From positions 62,001-126,000 of the forward strand of contig JAUIGN010000006.1 of the NCBI GenBank assembly GCA_030430075.1: 64,000 nucleotides of DNA. Reading direction: 5' to 3'. The notes under the pieces are model-generated. The model saw nothing but the letters and a program-made list of their open reading frames with translations, made no database searches and had not been told where the DNA came from. Made by a program: the position numbers and the translations under genes. Source of the DNA: a bacterium (GTDB lineage Bacteria; Planctomycetota; Planctomycetia; Pirellulales; Pirellulaceae). This document shows, piece after piece, positions 28,023 through 37,005 of the stretch. Within the stretch, counting starts at the first letter, position 1; each line of letters begins with the position of its first letter.

Positions 28023-29198
28023 ATGTCCACGCTTCAAGTGATTCCCGTTCAGTCGCGGCGCGAAAAGAAACAGTTTCTGCACTTGCCCTGGCGGCTGTAC
28101 CAGGGCGACGAGAATTGGATTCCACCGCTCCGCGGAAACCAGAAGGAGATGGTCAACTACACGAAGCATGCCTTCTATGAGAAGAACGAGATCCAGACGT
28201 TCTTGGCGCTGCGGGACGGGCAGCCGTGCGGCCGGATCGCGGCGATCGTGAACCAGGCCCACATCGAACGCTACCGGGATCGGCGCGGGTTTTTCGGGTT
28301 CTTCGAATGTGTTGACGACCAAGAGGTCGCGGCGGCCCTCTTCGCAGCGGTCAGGGACTGGTTTGCGGAACGCGAGATTGTCGATATCCGCGGCCCGATG
28401 AATCCCTCGATGAACTACGAATGCGGGCTGCTCGTCGAAGGCTTCGATTCCGCTCCATTCTTCATGATGACGTACAACAAACCTTATTACGGCCGGCTGA
28501 TTGAAGAATGCGGCTTTCGCCAGGTCCAGGATATGTATGCCTTTTGGGGTCGAGCGGAGATGTTGCAGTCGCTGGACAAGAAGTTGGCCTTTGTCGTCGA
28601 GGAATCAAAACGTCGCTTCGGTATCACCGTCCGCCAACTTGATACTCGGCGTTTCAAGGAAGAGGTCCGCACGTTCCTCAATATTTACAACGCATCGTTG
28701 CAGGGGACGTGGGGTTTCACGCCGCTGTCCGAGGGGGAAATCGAGCACATGGCGTCTTCCATGAAGCACCTCATCGCCCCCGAAATGACCTGCATTGCCG
28801 AAGTCGACGGCAAGCCGATTGGGGCGACGTTTTCCCTGCTGGACTACAATCCGCGGATCAAGAAGATTGACGGCAAGCTGTTTCCGACCGGCTTTGCCCG
28901 CCTGCTCTGGAATCGCCGCGCCATCAAGCGGATGCGCATCCTGAGCACCAATGTGGTGCCCGAGTATCAGAAATGGGGTGTGGGGTTGGTGGTCCTGGAC
29001 GGACTGGTTCCCAACGTCATGGAGTGGGGACTGGAAGAAGGCGAGTTTTCCTGGGTGTTGGAATCGAACCACCTCTCCTATTCCACGCTCAAGCGAGGCG
29101 GCGCGCAGATTACCAAGACGTACCGCTTCTACGACTACGGACCAAATGAAGATGCCACCCTGGCCAGCTTCCGCAGCGTTGCCAAAGGCGAAAAATAG
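28023..29198 (+). CDS. GNAT-type acetyltransferase-like protein
   Basis: 391 residues from ATG 28023, with AGGAAACG upstream. The sequence begins like the planctomycete/YghO-type N-acetyltransferase family: an LPWRLYQGDENWIPPL motif, then GRIAAIVNQAHIERYRDRRGFFGFFE, GPMNPSMNYECGLLVEGFD and a second acyl-CoA-like half near 250-390 (ILSTNVVPEYQKWGVGLVVLDGL). The substrate is unknown; family members are often near lipid or exporter genes. A frame opening earlier at 27684 overlaps the adaptor gene in another frame and was rejected. The spacing from the adaptor is 229 bp. Confidence 0.9.
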   Translation: MSTLQVIPVQSRREKKQFLHLPWRLYQGDENWIPPLRGNQKEMVNYTKHAFYEKNEIQTFLALRDGQPCGRIAAIVNQAHIERYRDRRGFFGFFECVDDQEVAAALFAAVRDWFAEREIVDIRGPMNPSMNYECGLLVEGFDSAPFFMMTYNKPYYGRLIEECGFRQVQDMYAFWGRAEMLQSLDKKLAFVVEESKRRFGITVRQLDTRRFKEEVRTFLNIYNASLQGTWGFTPLSEGEIEHMASSMKHLIAPEMTCIAEVDGKPIGATFSLLDYNPRIKKIDGKLFPTGFARLLWNRRAIKRMRILSTNVVPEYQKWGVGLVVLDGLVPNVMEWGLEEGEFSWVLESNHLSYSTLKRGGAQITKTYRFYDYGPNEDATLASFRSVAKGEK

Positions 29199-29203
29199 GC
29201 TGC

Positions 29204-29351
29204 GCCGGCGCGGGTCTCCGCGACCTGCAGATACCGGGACACCGTTCGCAGCTCGGCGCGGGTCTCCGCGACCTGCAGATACCGGGACGCCGTTCGCAGC
29301 TCGGCGCGGGTCTCCGACCCCGCCGAAACGGCCGACCGAAGGTCTCCAATT
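29204..29351 (-). repeat. GGTCTCCGACC-family element with 48-bp tandem units
   Basis: Two nearly identical 48-bp units (29204 and 29252, CTCGGCGCGGGTCTCCGCGA with CCTGCAGATACCGGGAC) and a third unit from 29300 that reverts to the founder type (GGTCTCCGACCCCGCCGAAA, GACCGAAGGTCTCC). It begins five bases after the acetyltransferase stop. The rest of the gap 29199-29688 shows only a short duplicated CTGACGCAATA (29421-29442). Confidence 0.9.
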
Positions 29352-29651
29352 CAGGATTTGTTCGCCGCCGCCGGGCACGCATCCGCGTCCGGCGGACTCG
29401 GCGATCAACGGAGCCGTCGGCTGACGCAATACTGACGCAATACGATCCAATTCGTATCCGGTGATCGGACCCACAACGGGTCGCCTGACAACGGGTCAAC
29501 GGTTCTACCAGGCATCCGCGATTCTTCCGCTGCCATGAGAAAACAGCAACCTCCGAACTCCGATGGAACGGGATTGCGGTTTGGCAAGCGGGGAATTACG
29601 GAAAGCCATGCCAGGCATGACCACGGAAGGGTGGAATCCAATGGACCGTGA

Positions 29652-29688
29652 TTGGGGCCAACACCCAACGGCAGATGCGTGATCCGTG
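29652..29688 (-). repeat. Degenerate copy of the CATCAGCCGTTGGGCG module
   Basis: GATTGGGGCCAACACCCAAC followed by GGCAGATGCGTGATCCG is alignable to the minus strand of 6990-7025. It abuts the stop codon of the ATPase gene, like the copy that abuts the ABM gene at 6808. Confidence 0.5.
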
Positions 29689-32600
29689 CTAGGCGACCTT
29701 CAGCGGGCGAGCCTGGTTGGCCCAATCGATCCAGTTGAAGACTTCTTCGAAGTCGGGCGCCTTACTGCTGCGAATGATCCGTTTGCCGGCACTTGATTCA
29801 ACGAACGGTTCCACGCGGGCCCACAATTGCTGGGGATCCATGGCGGCCAACTGCGAGACTTCGGTGATACCCACAGCAACCAGGATCTGGGCGTCGTGGC
29901 CCCGCAATTGGGGAACACGGCAGACCAGTTCCGTCTGCTGCTGCCACTCGCGCAGCATCTTGGCGCTCATCCGTTTGTTCTTCAAGCGGCCCGCGACTTC
30001 CTCGGCGTCCGCCGCCAGGAAGTCGGACACGGTGACCACACCGACTCCCTCCAACCGTTCGGCGCTGCGCGGCCCGATCGACGGTGCGTCGACGACTCCC
30101 GCATCGCTGTCGAGGAAGAACCGTAGTCCCTTCCGCTTCTTCGTGGACGAATTCATCTGGACGACGTCGGCCGGCGCATCGTCATCGGCGTCCGTGGCCG
30201 AGTCGTGGATTGTCGCGGCAGGTTTCGTCGCGTGTTGAGGGGACGGATCGGAGCCGTCTGACGGGCGGCCTGATCGAGCGGTCGGCGTGCGAGACTCGGA
30301 GCGGCCGCTTACTGGATGATGATGACGTGACTCGCGAGATCCGTAAAAAGGTGCGTGACCGGTCTCGCGGTGGCCGGACGTTTCGTAGTGGCGGGCGGCA
30401 GGTTGCGGGGATCCGGCCTGTTGTGGATCGCCTTCGTCGTCCTCCGTCTGCACCCAGTCCGTAACGCGGCTCAACTCAAACTCGGTCCCTGAGAGGAGCA
30501 TCGACCTCCCCTCGGCACTTTCGGCGAACCGTTCGATCATCATGCGAACTTCCGTCGGGGGAATCTGCCGCAACTGATCGGAATCGGTAATCCCGCAGGC
30601 GACGAGAATACGGGCGTCGTATTCCCTGAGGCGGGCCACCCGGCACATCAGGCGTGCTTGCGCCTGCCAGACGGAGACCATCTTGCTGGAAATGCCTGCG
30701 TAGCTCAGGCGGGCTGCGAGCTCGTCCGCTCCGGTCCGCAACAGGTCGCCGACCGTGGTGATGCCGAGCCGGCGCAGCCGCACAATATTGTCGGAGCTGA
30801 GTGACGGAGCCTGTTCGATCGGATTGCATTCGTACAAGAAGTGTTCGCCATTCGATCGATGTTGGGTCGCCAGGTCCCAGGCGGGGTCGAACTGGTCTGT
30901 CTCTGCATCACCCGCCATATTCAGCAAGTGATTGACGTCCTGCGGGGCGCGGCGGGTGGCCTGCGCGGGGGCTGCGACATGCCAGTTCTGGCCGGATGTC
31001 AGGTAGCGGGCGGGCAGATTTGCAGCTCGAAAGACGCTGGCCACATGTTCATGGCGCGTCAACAGTAGAAGCTGCCGCCCTTCACGCGCGAAGTGCCGCA
31101 GCAACTCGGCTGACTGCGGGACTTGCCGCGAGTCGAAGTTCGTGAAGACATCTTTCCAAATCACCGGGACGTCGCCGCGGTGTCGCTGGTGAGACTCGAC
31201 CAGTGCCAGGCTCAGTGCCAGGTACACTTTGTCGCGGGCACCTTCCGAGAGGTGGCCCCAAGACAAGCGGTGGCCCTTTGTGTCGGTCACCCAGACGTGT
31301 TTTCCGCTGGCGACCTCAATCCGTTGGAACTCGTTTTCCGAGATCCGCCGCAGGTAGCTGGTGGCTGCCCGCAGCGTGGACGAATCTCCGCCACCGTCGC
31401 CCAGCAGCCGAATCTGCCGTTCGGTTTCGGTGAGAGATTCGATCAGGGTCTGACGCCGTTCATGGTCGGCCAGTTGCCTTTCAACGTGCTGCAACTCCTC
31501 TTGCTGTCGAGCCAGCCGTTCGGCGAGTTCGCTGGCCAGCGCGTGCAACCGATGCTGGTATGCAGTGAGGTCGATTTCCAGTTGGCGAATTGCCAGGGTG
31601 ACGGCATCAAAACGTTGCCGTAGCTCTTTTTCCTTCGCATCAAGGTCCGCCAGCGTCGTGCGAATTCCTTCGATCTCGTCGGTCATCTGGGGCGTCAGTC
31701 GGCTCCTGGCCGCCAGTCCATCCCGCTCTTCTTCCAGGTGGCGGAGAGACATTTGCAACTCGGCCTGCGTACGGGTCAGCTGCTTCCGCTCGCATTCACA
31801 GGAGTCCACTGCGGGACGCCGCTGCTGGTCGAGTTGGCTGCGCAACCGCAGCAGGCGTTCACGCAGCTCGCGCATCGTGTTGCTGTTGTCGACCCGGTCC
31901 CAGGTCTGCACGCCCACATGCACCGGTGCGGTCGCCTGCTCAAGTTCACGAAGATAGGAATCCAGGGCTGCCAGTTGCGACTCGAAGGACTCGGTTGCCA
32001 CCTCGGTCTGCACGGCGGTCGGCTGCAACTTTCCCAGCGTTTCGTAACGTTGGGCCGCTTCGCGGAGAACGACCTTCCAGCGTTCGATCTGTGCGCTCAA
32101 CTCGCGAACTTCGGCCTCGTGCGTTCGGTTGTTCGCCGCGTCGGATTCCGCTTTCGCCAGTTTCGCTCGACATTCCCGCCGCGTCGTCGCCAGTTCGTCC
32201 AAGGCCTTGCGAAGGGCCTGGAGTTCTTCACGGGATGAATCCAGTTTGGCTTGCGTGGTGTCGACCTGTTCCTGGATCTGGGTCCGCTCGCCAAGACGCT
32301 GGGCGGCGTCGAGTTCCAGCCGCGCGATCTCGTCGAGCAACTCGTGGCGGCGGGCTCGCAGCGACTCGGCCGACTGGTCGAGCTTTTCGAGGGTGGCCAG
32401 CGTCGCTTCGAGCGTCCTGCGGCGGCTCTGGAGTTCCTGTAACTTGGCGGTATCGATGGGTTCACCCGTCACGCCCAGACCGCTGCGCTCGGCTTCTTCC
32501 AGCAGCCGCCCGACATCCGGTCGACGCGAATAGTCAACGGCGAACAATCGCGTGTAGAGGTCTTCCGAGACGCCCTGCAGATGGTCCGTCAACGTGTGCC

Positions 32601-32916
32601 AGTCCGCAGGTTGGCCGTCTTCCAGCAGTTCGACCTGCCCGTCGAAGTGGCCCAGGTCGTGGCGGCGAATCGTGTATTGGTGGCGGCCCTCCATCCACGT
32701 CAGCGACCCGCCGTATTCTGCGGACCGGTTGGCCGGGACGTATCGGGAACGGACGGAATCGTTGAACCCGTACAGCAGGGTGCGGGCGAATTGCTGCAAT
32801 GTCGTCTTGCCGGCACCGGGAGCACCGTAGATCACCGTCACGCCGTCGGTGAGATTTCGGAGGTCCGAGTTGGCGACCGCCCCGAAACGATCAATGTGCA
32901 GATGCTGGATGAACAC
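29689..32916 (-). CDS. Rad50/YhaN-like AAA ATPase with two C-terminal DUF4332 domains
   Basis: 1075 residues using GTG 32916, chosen for AAGGAG eight bases upstream. Walker A is GAPGAGKTT (31-39). A long coiled coil (about 170-520) is rich in Glu, Arg and Gln. The ABC-type signature LSEGARDKVYLALSLALVES lies near 555, and the Walker B region reads VPVIWKDVFTNFD near 585. Two DUF4332 helical domains follow (about 705-795 and 940-1040; AARLSYAGISSKMVSVWQAQ and AGRLKNKRMSAKMLREWQQQ), joined by a charged low-complexity linker. It resembles SMC-like DNA-associated ATPases. No nuclease partner (SbcD or YhaO) is encoded nearby. The role is unknown; DNA repair or chromosome maintenance is the best guess. 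Confidence 0.92.
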   Translation of the reverse strand: MFIQHLHIDRFGAVANSDLRNLTDGVTVIYGAPGAGKTTLQQFARTLLYGFNDSVRSRYVPANRSAEYGGSLTWMEGRHQYTIRRHDLGHFDGQVELLEDGQPADWHTLTDHLQGVSEDLYTRLFAVDYSRRPDVGRLLEEAERSGLGVTGEPIDTAKLQELQSRRRTLEATLATLEKLDQSAESLRARRHELLDEIARLELDAAQRLGERTQIQEQVDTTQAKLDSSREELQALRKALDELATTRRECRAKLAKAESDAANNRTHEAEVRELSAQIERWKVVLREAAQRYETLGKLQPTAVQTEVATESFESQLAALDSYLRELEQATAPVHVGVQTWDRVDNSNTMRELRERLLRLRSQLDQQRRPAVDSCECERKQLTRTQAELQMSLRHLEEERDGLAARSRLTPQMTDEIEGIRTTLADLDAKEKELRQRFDAVTLAIRQLEIDLTAYQHRLHALASELAERLARQQEELQHVERQLADHERRQTLIESLTETERQIRLLGDGGGDSSTLRAATSYLRRISENEFQRIEVASGKHVWVTDTKGHRLSWGHLSEGARDKVYLALSLALVESHQRHRGDVPVIWKDVFTNFDSRQVPQSAELLRHFAREGRQLLLLTRHEHVASVFRAANLPARYLTSGQNWHVAAPAQATRRAPQDVNHLLNMAGDAETDQFDPAWDLATQHRSNGEHFLYECNPIEQAPSLSSDNIVRLRRLGITTVGDLLRTGADELAARLSYAGISSKMVSVWQAQARLMCRVARLREYDARILVACGITDSDQLRQIPPTEVRMMIERFAESAEGRSMLLSGTEFELSRVTDWVQTEDDEGDPQQAGSPQPAARHYETSGHRETGHAPFYGSRESRHHHPVSGRSESRTPTARSGRPSDGSDPSPQHATKPAATIHDSATDADDDAPADVVQMNSSTKKRKGLRFFLDSDAGVVDAPSIGPRSAERLEGVGVVTVSDFLAADAEEVAGRLKNKRMSAKMLREWQQQTELVCRVPQLRGHDAQILVAVGITEVSQLAAMDPQQLWARVEPFVESSAGKRIIRSSKAPDFEEVFNWIDWANQARPLKVA

Positions 32917-33259
32917 AAATGGACTCCTTCTATTTGCCACCCTGGGTGTTTGCCGGACCCGTCCTTGGGTACGACCGGCTCGCTGCTGCCGCGTGCAGTC
33001 TCGCGGTTGGCGGAGACCGGGCGGAATACAGGTTGGGGGAAAATACCAAATCTCCCCGGTTTCACCTATGCCGAATCGTTTTCAATTCAAACCGGATCGC
33101 GTTCTTGACGGTCCCTGGTAGTTTGCCAAAACTAGGGAGGGCGGGGCGAAAGTACTCTCCCCGGCTGCCGGCACGAACCGGTATGATTGCCTGGTCGTCG
33201 GCACCCTACGCCTTGCCGATCGAGGCAACTCCTTATCCCATCTGCTATTCGAGTTTGCG
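32917..33259. other. Shared upstream region of two divergent genes
   Basis: It must hold the promoters of the ATPase (minus) and the zinc-ribbon protein (plus). I see no gene or clear consensus promoter here. Confidence 0.4.
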
Positions 33260-33925
33260 ATGCCGATCAATATTCTCTGTCCCGGCTGCAAGAAGCGGTT
33301 CTCGGTCAACGAGAAGTTTGCGGGCAAGAAGGGGCCCTGTCCCAACTGCAAGACGACGATTGAGATCCCTGAACTCGAAGAAGACATCGTCATTCATGCT
33401 CCTGAGACTGCCGGTCCCAAGGACTCGAAGGGGCGGGCGATCGTGAAGCCGATCCAGCGGCAGGAGACGACGTTGTCGGTTCCAGCGGCGATCGGAATCG
33501 GGGTCATGGTCGTGGCCGCGTTCGGGATCGCCTTTGCGCTCCGCACGTACGAGGGTGATGTGCCGACGTACATCAAGGCCCTGGGCGCGATCCTGCTGGC
33601 ACCCCCACTGGTGCTCGGCGGATACGCGTTCCTGCGCGACGCAGAATTGGAGCCCTACCGAGGCAAGGAACTGGCGATCCGTGTCCTCATCTGTTCCGCC
33701 GTGTACGCGCTGCTGTGGGGAATCTTCGTTCTCATCCCGTACTTTCTGGGCATCGAATTCAGCTCGACGCAGCAACTGTTCGTCACGATACCTTTTGTGC
33801 TGGTCGGTGCCTTTGGTGCTTTCGCCAGTTTCGACCTGGAATACCTGAACGGCGTGATGCACTACGGTTTCTACCTGGCCGTGACCGTCCTGATGCGCGT
33901 CGTGGCGGGGCTCGAAGTGCTTTAG
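33260..33925 (+). CDS. Zinc-ribbon membrane protein
   Basis: 221 residues. The N-terminal zinc ribbon (CPGCKKRFSVNEKFAGKKGPCPNC, C7/C10 and C28/C31) is the MJ0042-like type seen in many planctomycete membrane proteins. After a 45-residue linker come about five hydrophobic segments (about 75-95, 107-125, 140-165, 172-195 and 205-221). The zinc ribbon faces the cytoplasm and may tether or sense. Divergent from the ATPase gene and 87 bp upstream of the HD-domain gene, which it may be co-transcribed with. No catalytic motif is visible. Confidence 0.85.
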   Translation: MPINILCPGCKKRFSVNEKFAGKKGPCPNCKTTIEIPELEEDIVIHAPETAGPKDSKGRAIVKPIQRQETTLSVPAAIGIGVMVVAAFGIAFALRTYEGDVPTYIKALGAILLAPPLVLGGYAFLRDAELEPYRGKELAIRVLICSAVYALLWGIFVLIPYFLGIEFSSTQQLFVTIPFVLVGAFGAFASFDLEYLNGVMHYGFYLAVTVLMRVVAGLEVL

Positions 33926-34012
33926 CCGCTGGCCCATTGCACTGTGGGCATCTCCTCCGCGGACGGAATTCTCCGGAATGACAATGGCCAGGCCTCTCTC
34001 CAGCGGATCGTG

Positions 34013-35344
34013 ATGAGCAGCATCGGTGAAATTCCGGAAGTCGCCGGCCTGGATGCTCGGGGCCAGTTGGTACGGATTCCCCCCGAGCTGGATGTGCCCC
34101 TGACGCCGCGGGTCAAGCGGATCATCGACACGGCCGAGTTTCGGCGGCTGGCACGGATCAGCCAGTTGGGATTGGTCTCACTGGTTTACCCGGCGGCCCA
34201 CCATTCGCGGTTCGAGCATTCGCTGGGCGTCTACCGGATGGCCCTCTTGTATCTGAAGCGACTTTCCTACGATGAACGGTTCGCCGAGGCCGTTTCGCAG
34301 CACGACGCCGAAGTGTTTCTGGTGGCCGCCCTGGTGCACGACCTGGGCCATTGGCCATTCTGTCACCCGATTGAAGACATCCGCTTGCCTGGTGTGCCGG
34401 AGCATGAACTGTTCGCAAACAGCTTTCTGCTGGAGGGAGAGATCGCGGACAACCTGCGCGAAGATTGGAATATCCAGCCACGCGAGGTCGTGGCATTGCT
34501 TTCGGAAGAGCCGCGGGGCCGGGCCGGGCATATCATGGACGGAATGCTGTCCGGTCCCATCGACATTGACAAAATGGACTATCTGGCCAGAGACAGCCTC
34601 CACGCGGGGGTTCCCTATGGACAGAACTTCGACCGGCAGCGGCTGATCGGAAGCCTCTGTTTGAACGAAGCTGGCGACGGCCTGGCGATTACGAACAAAG
34701 GGAAGACGGCCGCCGAGATGATGGTCTTCGCCCGCTACGTGATGTTCAGCGAAGTTTACTGGCATCATGCCGTCCGAGCCGCGACCGCCCAGCTTCAACG
34801 TGCGTTCTACTTGCTGCACGGCGAACTGGATCTCGACACGCTGTTTCGGCTCAGCGAATACGAGATGATCGACGGATTGCTGGAGGCCGCCGGAAATGGT
34901 CCCGCGCGATGTCTGCTCAACGGACTCTTCGGTCCCAGCCGGCAGCTATACAAACGGGCCCTTGAATGCAGCATGTTCCAGCACCGCGAACTGTACGCCC
35001 GGCTGGCCCGCCGTCCGTATCCCTGGCTGGCGGCCTGTTCGGAGCACCTGGCGGAACGGATCAGCCATCGGCTCTCCCGCCGCGTCGCACCCCACGAGGT
35101 CCTCTTCGACGCGCCGCCCGTCAAGCTGGAAGTCGAATTCAACGTCGACGTCTTTTTTCCCAGCGAGGACTGCTACCGCCCGCTCGGCGAAATCTCGCCC
35201 GTCGTCCGGACATTAGCTCGTCAGCAGTTCGACGATTACGTCAAGCGCGTTCGCATCTACGTGCATCCGCAATTGCTCGACGAACTGACCGGCCCGGCGA
35301 AGCTGGCCGATATCGTTGCAGAGACCGTCGAGCGGATGGATTAG
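34013..35344 (+). CDS. HD-domain phosphohydrolase (dGTPase-like)
   Basis: 443 residues from ATG 34013; a GTG at 33944 would add 23 poorly conserved residues. The HD motif elements are visible: FRRLARISQLGLVSLVYPAAHHSRFEHSLG (metal-binding His), then LVHDLGHWPFCHPIE (His-Asp and catalytic His) and MDYLARDSLHAG (Asp). The order fits the deoxyguanosinetriphosphate triphosphohydrolase-like group, which also hydrolyses other nucleotides. A nucleotide-pool or signalling role is possible. It lacks the extended C-terminal domain of E. coli Dgt. Confidence 0.9.
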   Translation: MSSIGEIPEVAGLDARGQLVRIPPELDVPLTPRVKRIIDTAEFRRLARISQLGLVSLVYPAAHHSRFEHSLGVYRMALLYLKRLSYDERFAEAVSQHDAEVFLVAALVHDLGHWPFCHPIEDIRLPGVPEHELFANSFLLEGEIADNLREDWNIQPREVVALLSEEPRGRAGHIMDGMLSGPIDIDKMDYLARDSLHAGVPYGQNFDRQRLIGSLCLNEAGDGLAITNKGKTAAEMMVFARYVMFSEVYWHHAVRAATAQLQRAFYLLHGELDLDTLFRLSEYEMIDGLLEAAGNGPARCLLNGLFGPSRQLYKRALECSMFQHRELYARLARRPYPWLAACSEHLAERISHRLSRRVAPHEVLFDAPPVKLEVEFNVDVFFPSEDCYRPLGEISPVVRTLARQQFDDYVKRVRIYVHPQLLDELTGPAKLADIVAETVERMD

Positions 35345-35508
35345 CAGCAGCGGACGGCTCGGCAGGGGCTACCGCGATTCCCGTCGCGACATGAACGCGA
35401 CAGCGTCAACGTCCTTTGCGCAGCCACCGTCGTCGGATGGTGGCTTCAGCGTTCCACCGCATTCGGTTATGCGCAGCACGACGATACGAAGGGCCGAGCG
35501 ACCGCCGA

Positions 35509-36768
35509 CTACTCGTCGCCGGCACCCGCATCGGCCTGATCTTGTGCCGGCTCTTCCAGCCGTACCATGAGCCACTGCTGCGTCTGGCCGCCTTCGAAGT
35601 GGATCAAGGCGGGCGCGGAATCCTCGGTCAGATTCGAGATCCCGGTCTCCATGATCGGCCGTGTCTTGCCAACCACATTCCAGGCACAACGCTGCGTCTT
35701 CTTGTCCGCGACGCCTTCGATGGTTTGCGTGGTATCGGTGCTGGTGTTGTTGAGCGTGCCGGCGATGACCCCTTCTCGGCTGATCGACAGTTGCAGAAAC
35801 AACGAGGGGTCCGGACCTGAGGCCTCGCCATCCGGCGTGAGTGCGAACACGCCCAACGGCATCCACTCTCCGTCCTCCGGTGAGACCTCCGGCGCGGCGG
35901 CCACCATATCTTCCGCCTGCTGCGCATATTGTTCGGAGGTCGCGACCGCTTGATCGCCGTAGTAAACCTGGTCGCCTTCGTAATACACGTTCTCGCCGTA
36001 GGCGTAGGTGGTGGCGTCTTGCCAGCCGTAACCGACCCAGCCGGTGATCGCCGCCCAGGTCGCCCAGCGGTAGGGGCGCGTAATTCGCAGCGCGGCCCAG
36101 CCGGGATACTCGCGCCAGAAATCTCGAACCGGGTGATTCTCCCGCACCTGGTTCCGCACCTGGTCGCGGCGTTGGCTGCGGTTGGAATGGATCTGTTGCC
36201 GGTTTTCAATCCGGGCCGGCCGGGACCCTGCCAGCTTGCGATCAGCGGTTGCCGGCCGCTGTCCTGCGCCGGGCCGTTGTCCCGCTGCGGGGCGTCGCCC
36301 ATCGGCGGGTAACGTACCCGGACGCGGGCCGGAGTCGCGAAGGAAGTCGGCGGCAGCACCGCCTGCAACCGCCCCCGCGGCCGCCCCTGCCAGGTTGCCG
36401 GGCCGCGTTTGACCGGATGGCGATCCGACATCGAGGAACTTGTTGAGGTCACCGGCCGAGGGCCGGTTGCCGGTGGCGGGTCGGTTGCCGGTGGCAGGCC
36501 GGGTCCCGCTCCCAGGCCGGGTGACGTTGGGTCGCGAGGGGTTCGGCCGGGAGACGTTCGGTGTGGCTGGACGCGGTGCGGGTCGAGGCGCCGGGCGGCT
36601 GACCGAAGGCGTCCGGCCGGCCGACGGTCGCGAGTATCCGCCTCCTCCTCGACTGACACCACCTCCACCGCGGCTGAAACCGCCTCCGCCGCGCCCGCGT
36701 GCCAACAGATCACCCGTTGCCAGCAAACCGACTGCCGTCATCACGATCAGTAAGGAGACCCGTTTCAT
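35509..36768 (-). CDS. Secreted Gly/Arg/Pro-rich protein (mu-protocadherin-like annotation in planctomycetes)
   Basis: 419 residues from ATG 36768, with AGGTGG four bases upstream. A signal peptide (1-23) is followed by a glycine and serine stretch (RGGGGFSRGGGGVSRGGGGY), then Arg-Pro-Ala-Thr-Gly-Asn repeats (RPATGNRP) to about residue 190 and a folded C-terminal domain (WAALRITRPYRWATWAAITGW, VYYEGDQVYYGDQAVATSEQY, and IEGVADKKTQRCAWNVVGK). Similar proteins are common in planctomycetes and were once called mu-protocadherin-like. Likely a cell-surface or periplasmic protein of unknown role. The Arg-rich part may bind polyanions. Confidence 0.85.
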   Translation of the reverse strand: MKRVSLLIVMTAVGLLATGDLLARGRGGGGFSRGGGGVSRGGGGYSRPSAGRTPSVSRPAPRPAPRPATPNVSRPNPSRPNVTRPGSGTRPATGNRPATGNRPSAGDLNKFLDVGSPSGQTRPGNLAGAAAGAVAGGAAADFLRDSGPRPGTLPADGRRPAAGQRPGAGQRPATADRKLAGSRPARIENRQQIHSNRSQRRDQVRNQVRENHPVRDFWREYPGWAALRITRPYRWATWAAITGWVGYGWQDATTYAYGENVYYEGDQVYYGDQAVATSEQYAQQAEDMVAAAPEVSPEDGEWMPLGVFALTPDGEASGPDPSLFLQLSISREGVIAGTLNNTSTDTTQTIEGVADKKTQRCAWNVVGKTRPIMETGISNLTEDSAPALIHFEGGQTQQWLMVRLEEPAQDQADAGAGDE

Positions 36769-37005
36769 GATTCCACCTTTACCTTCCAGATTGTTGACGT
36801 CGTGCCGGCCTGAGCCCCGGCTCCGCTGTTCCTCATCCTACCCCGATCGCCCGGTTTGAGGAAACCGGTTGACCGGCGACGCCGCACGCTGCGGCAGATG
36901 TTGCCGGCAGCAGCGGCGCCAGATCCCGGCGCCGGATCCCGGTATCTGACCCCGGCGCGAAAAGAATGGGCGGAAACACCTCGACATCGCTACGACGCTA
37001 CATCG

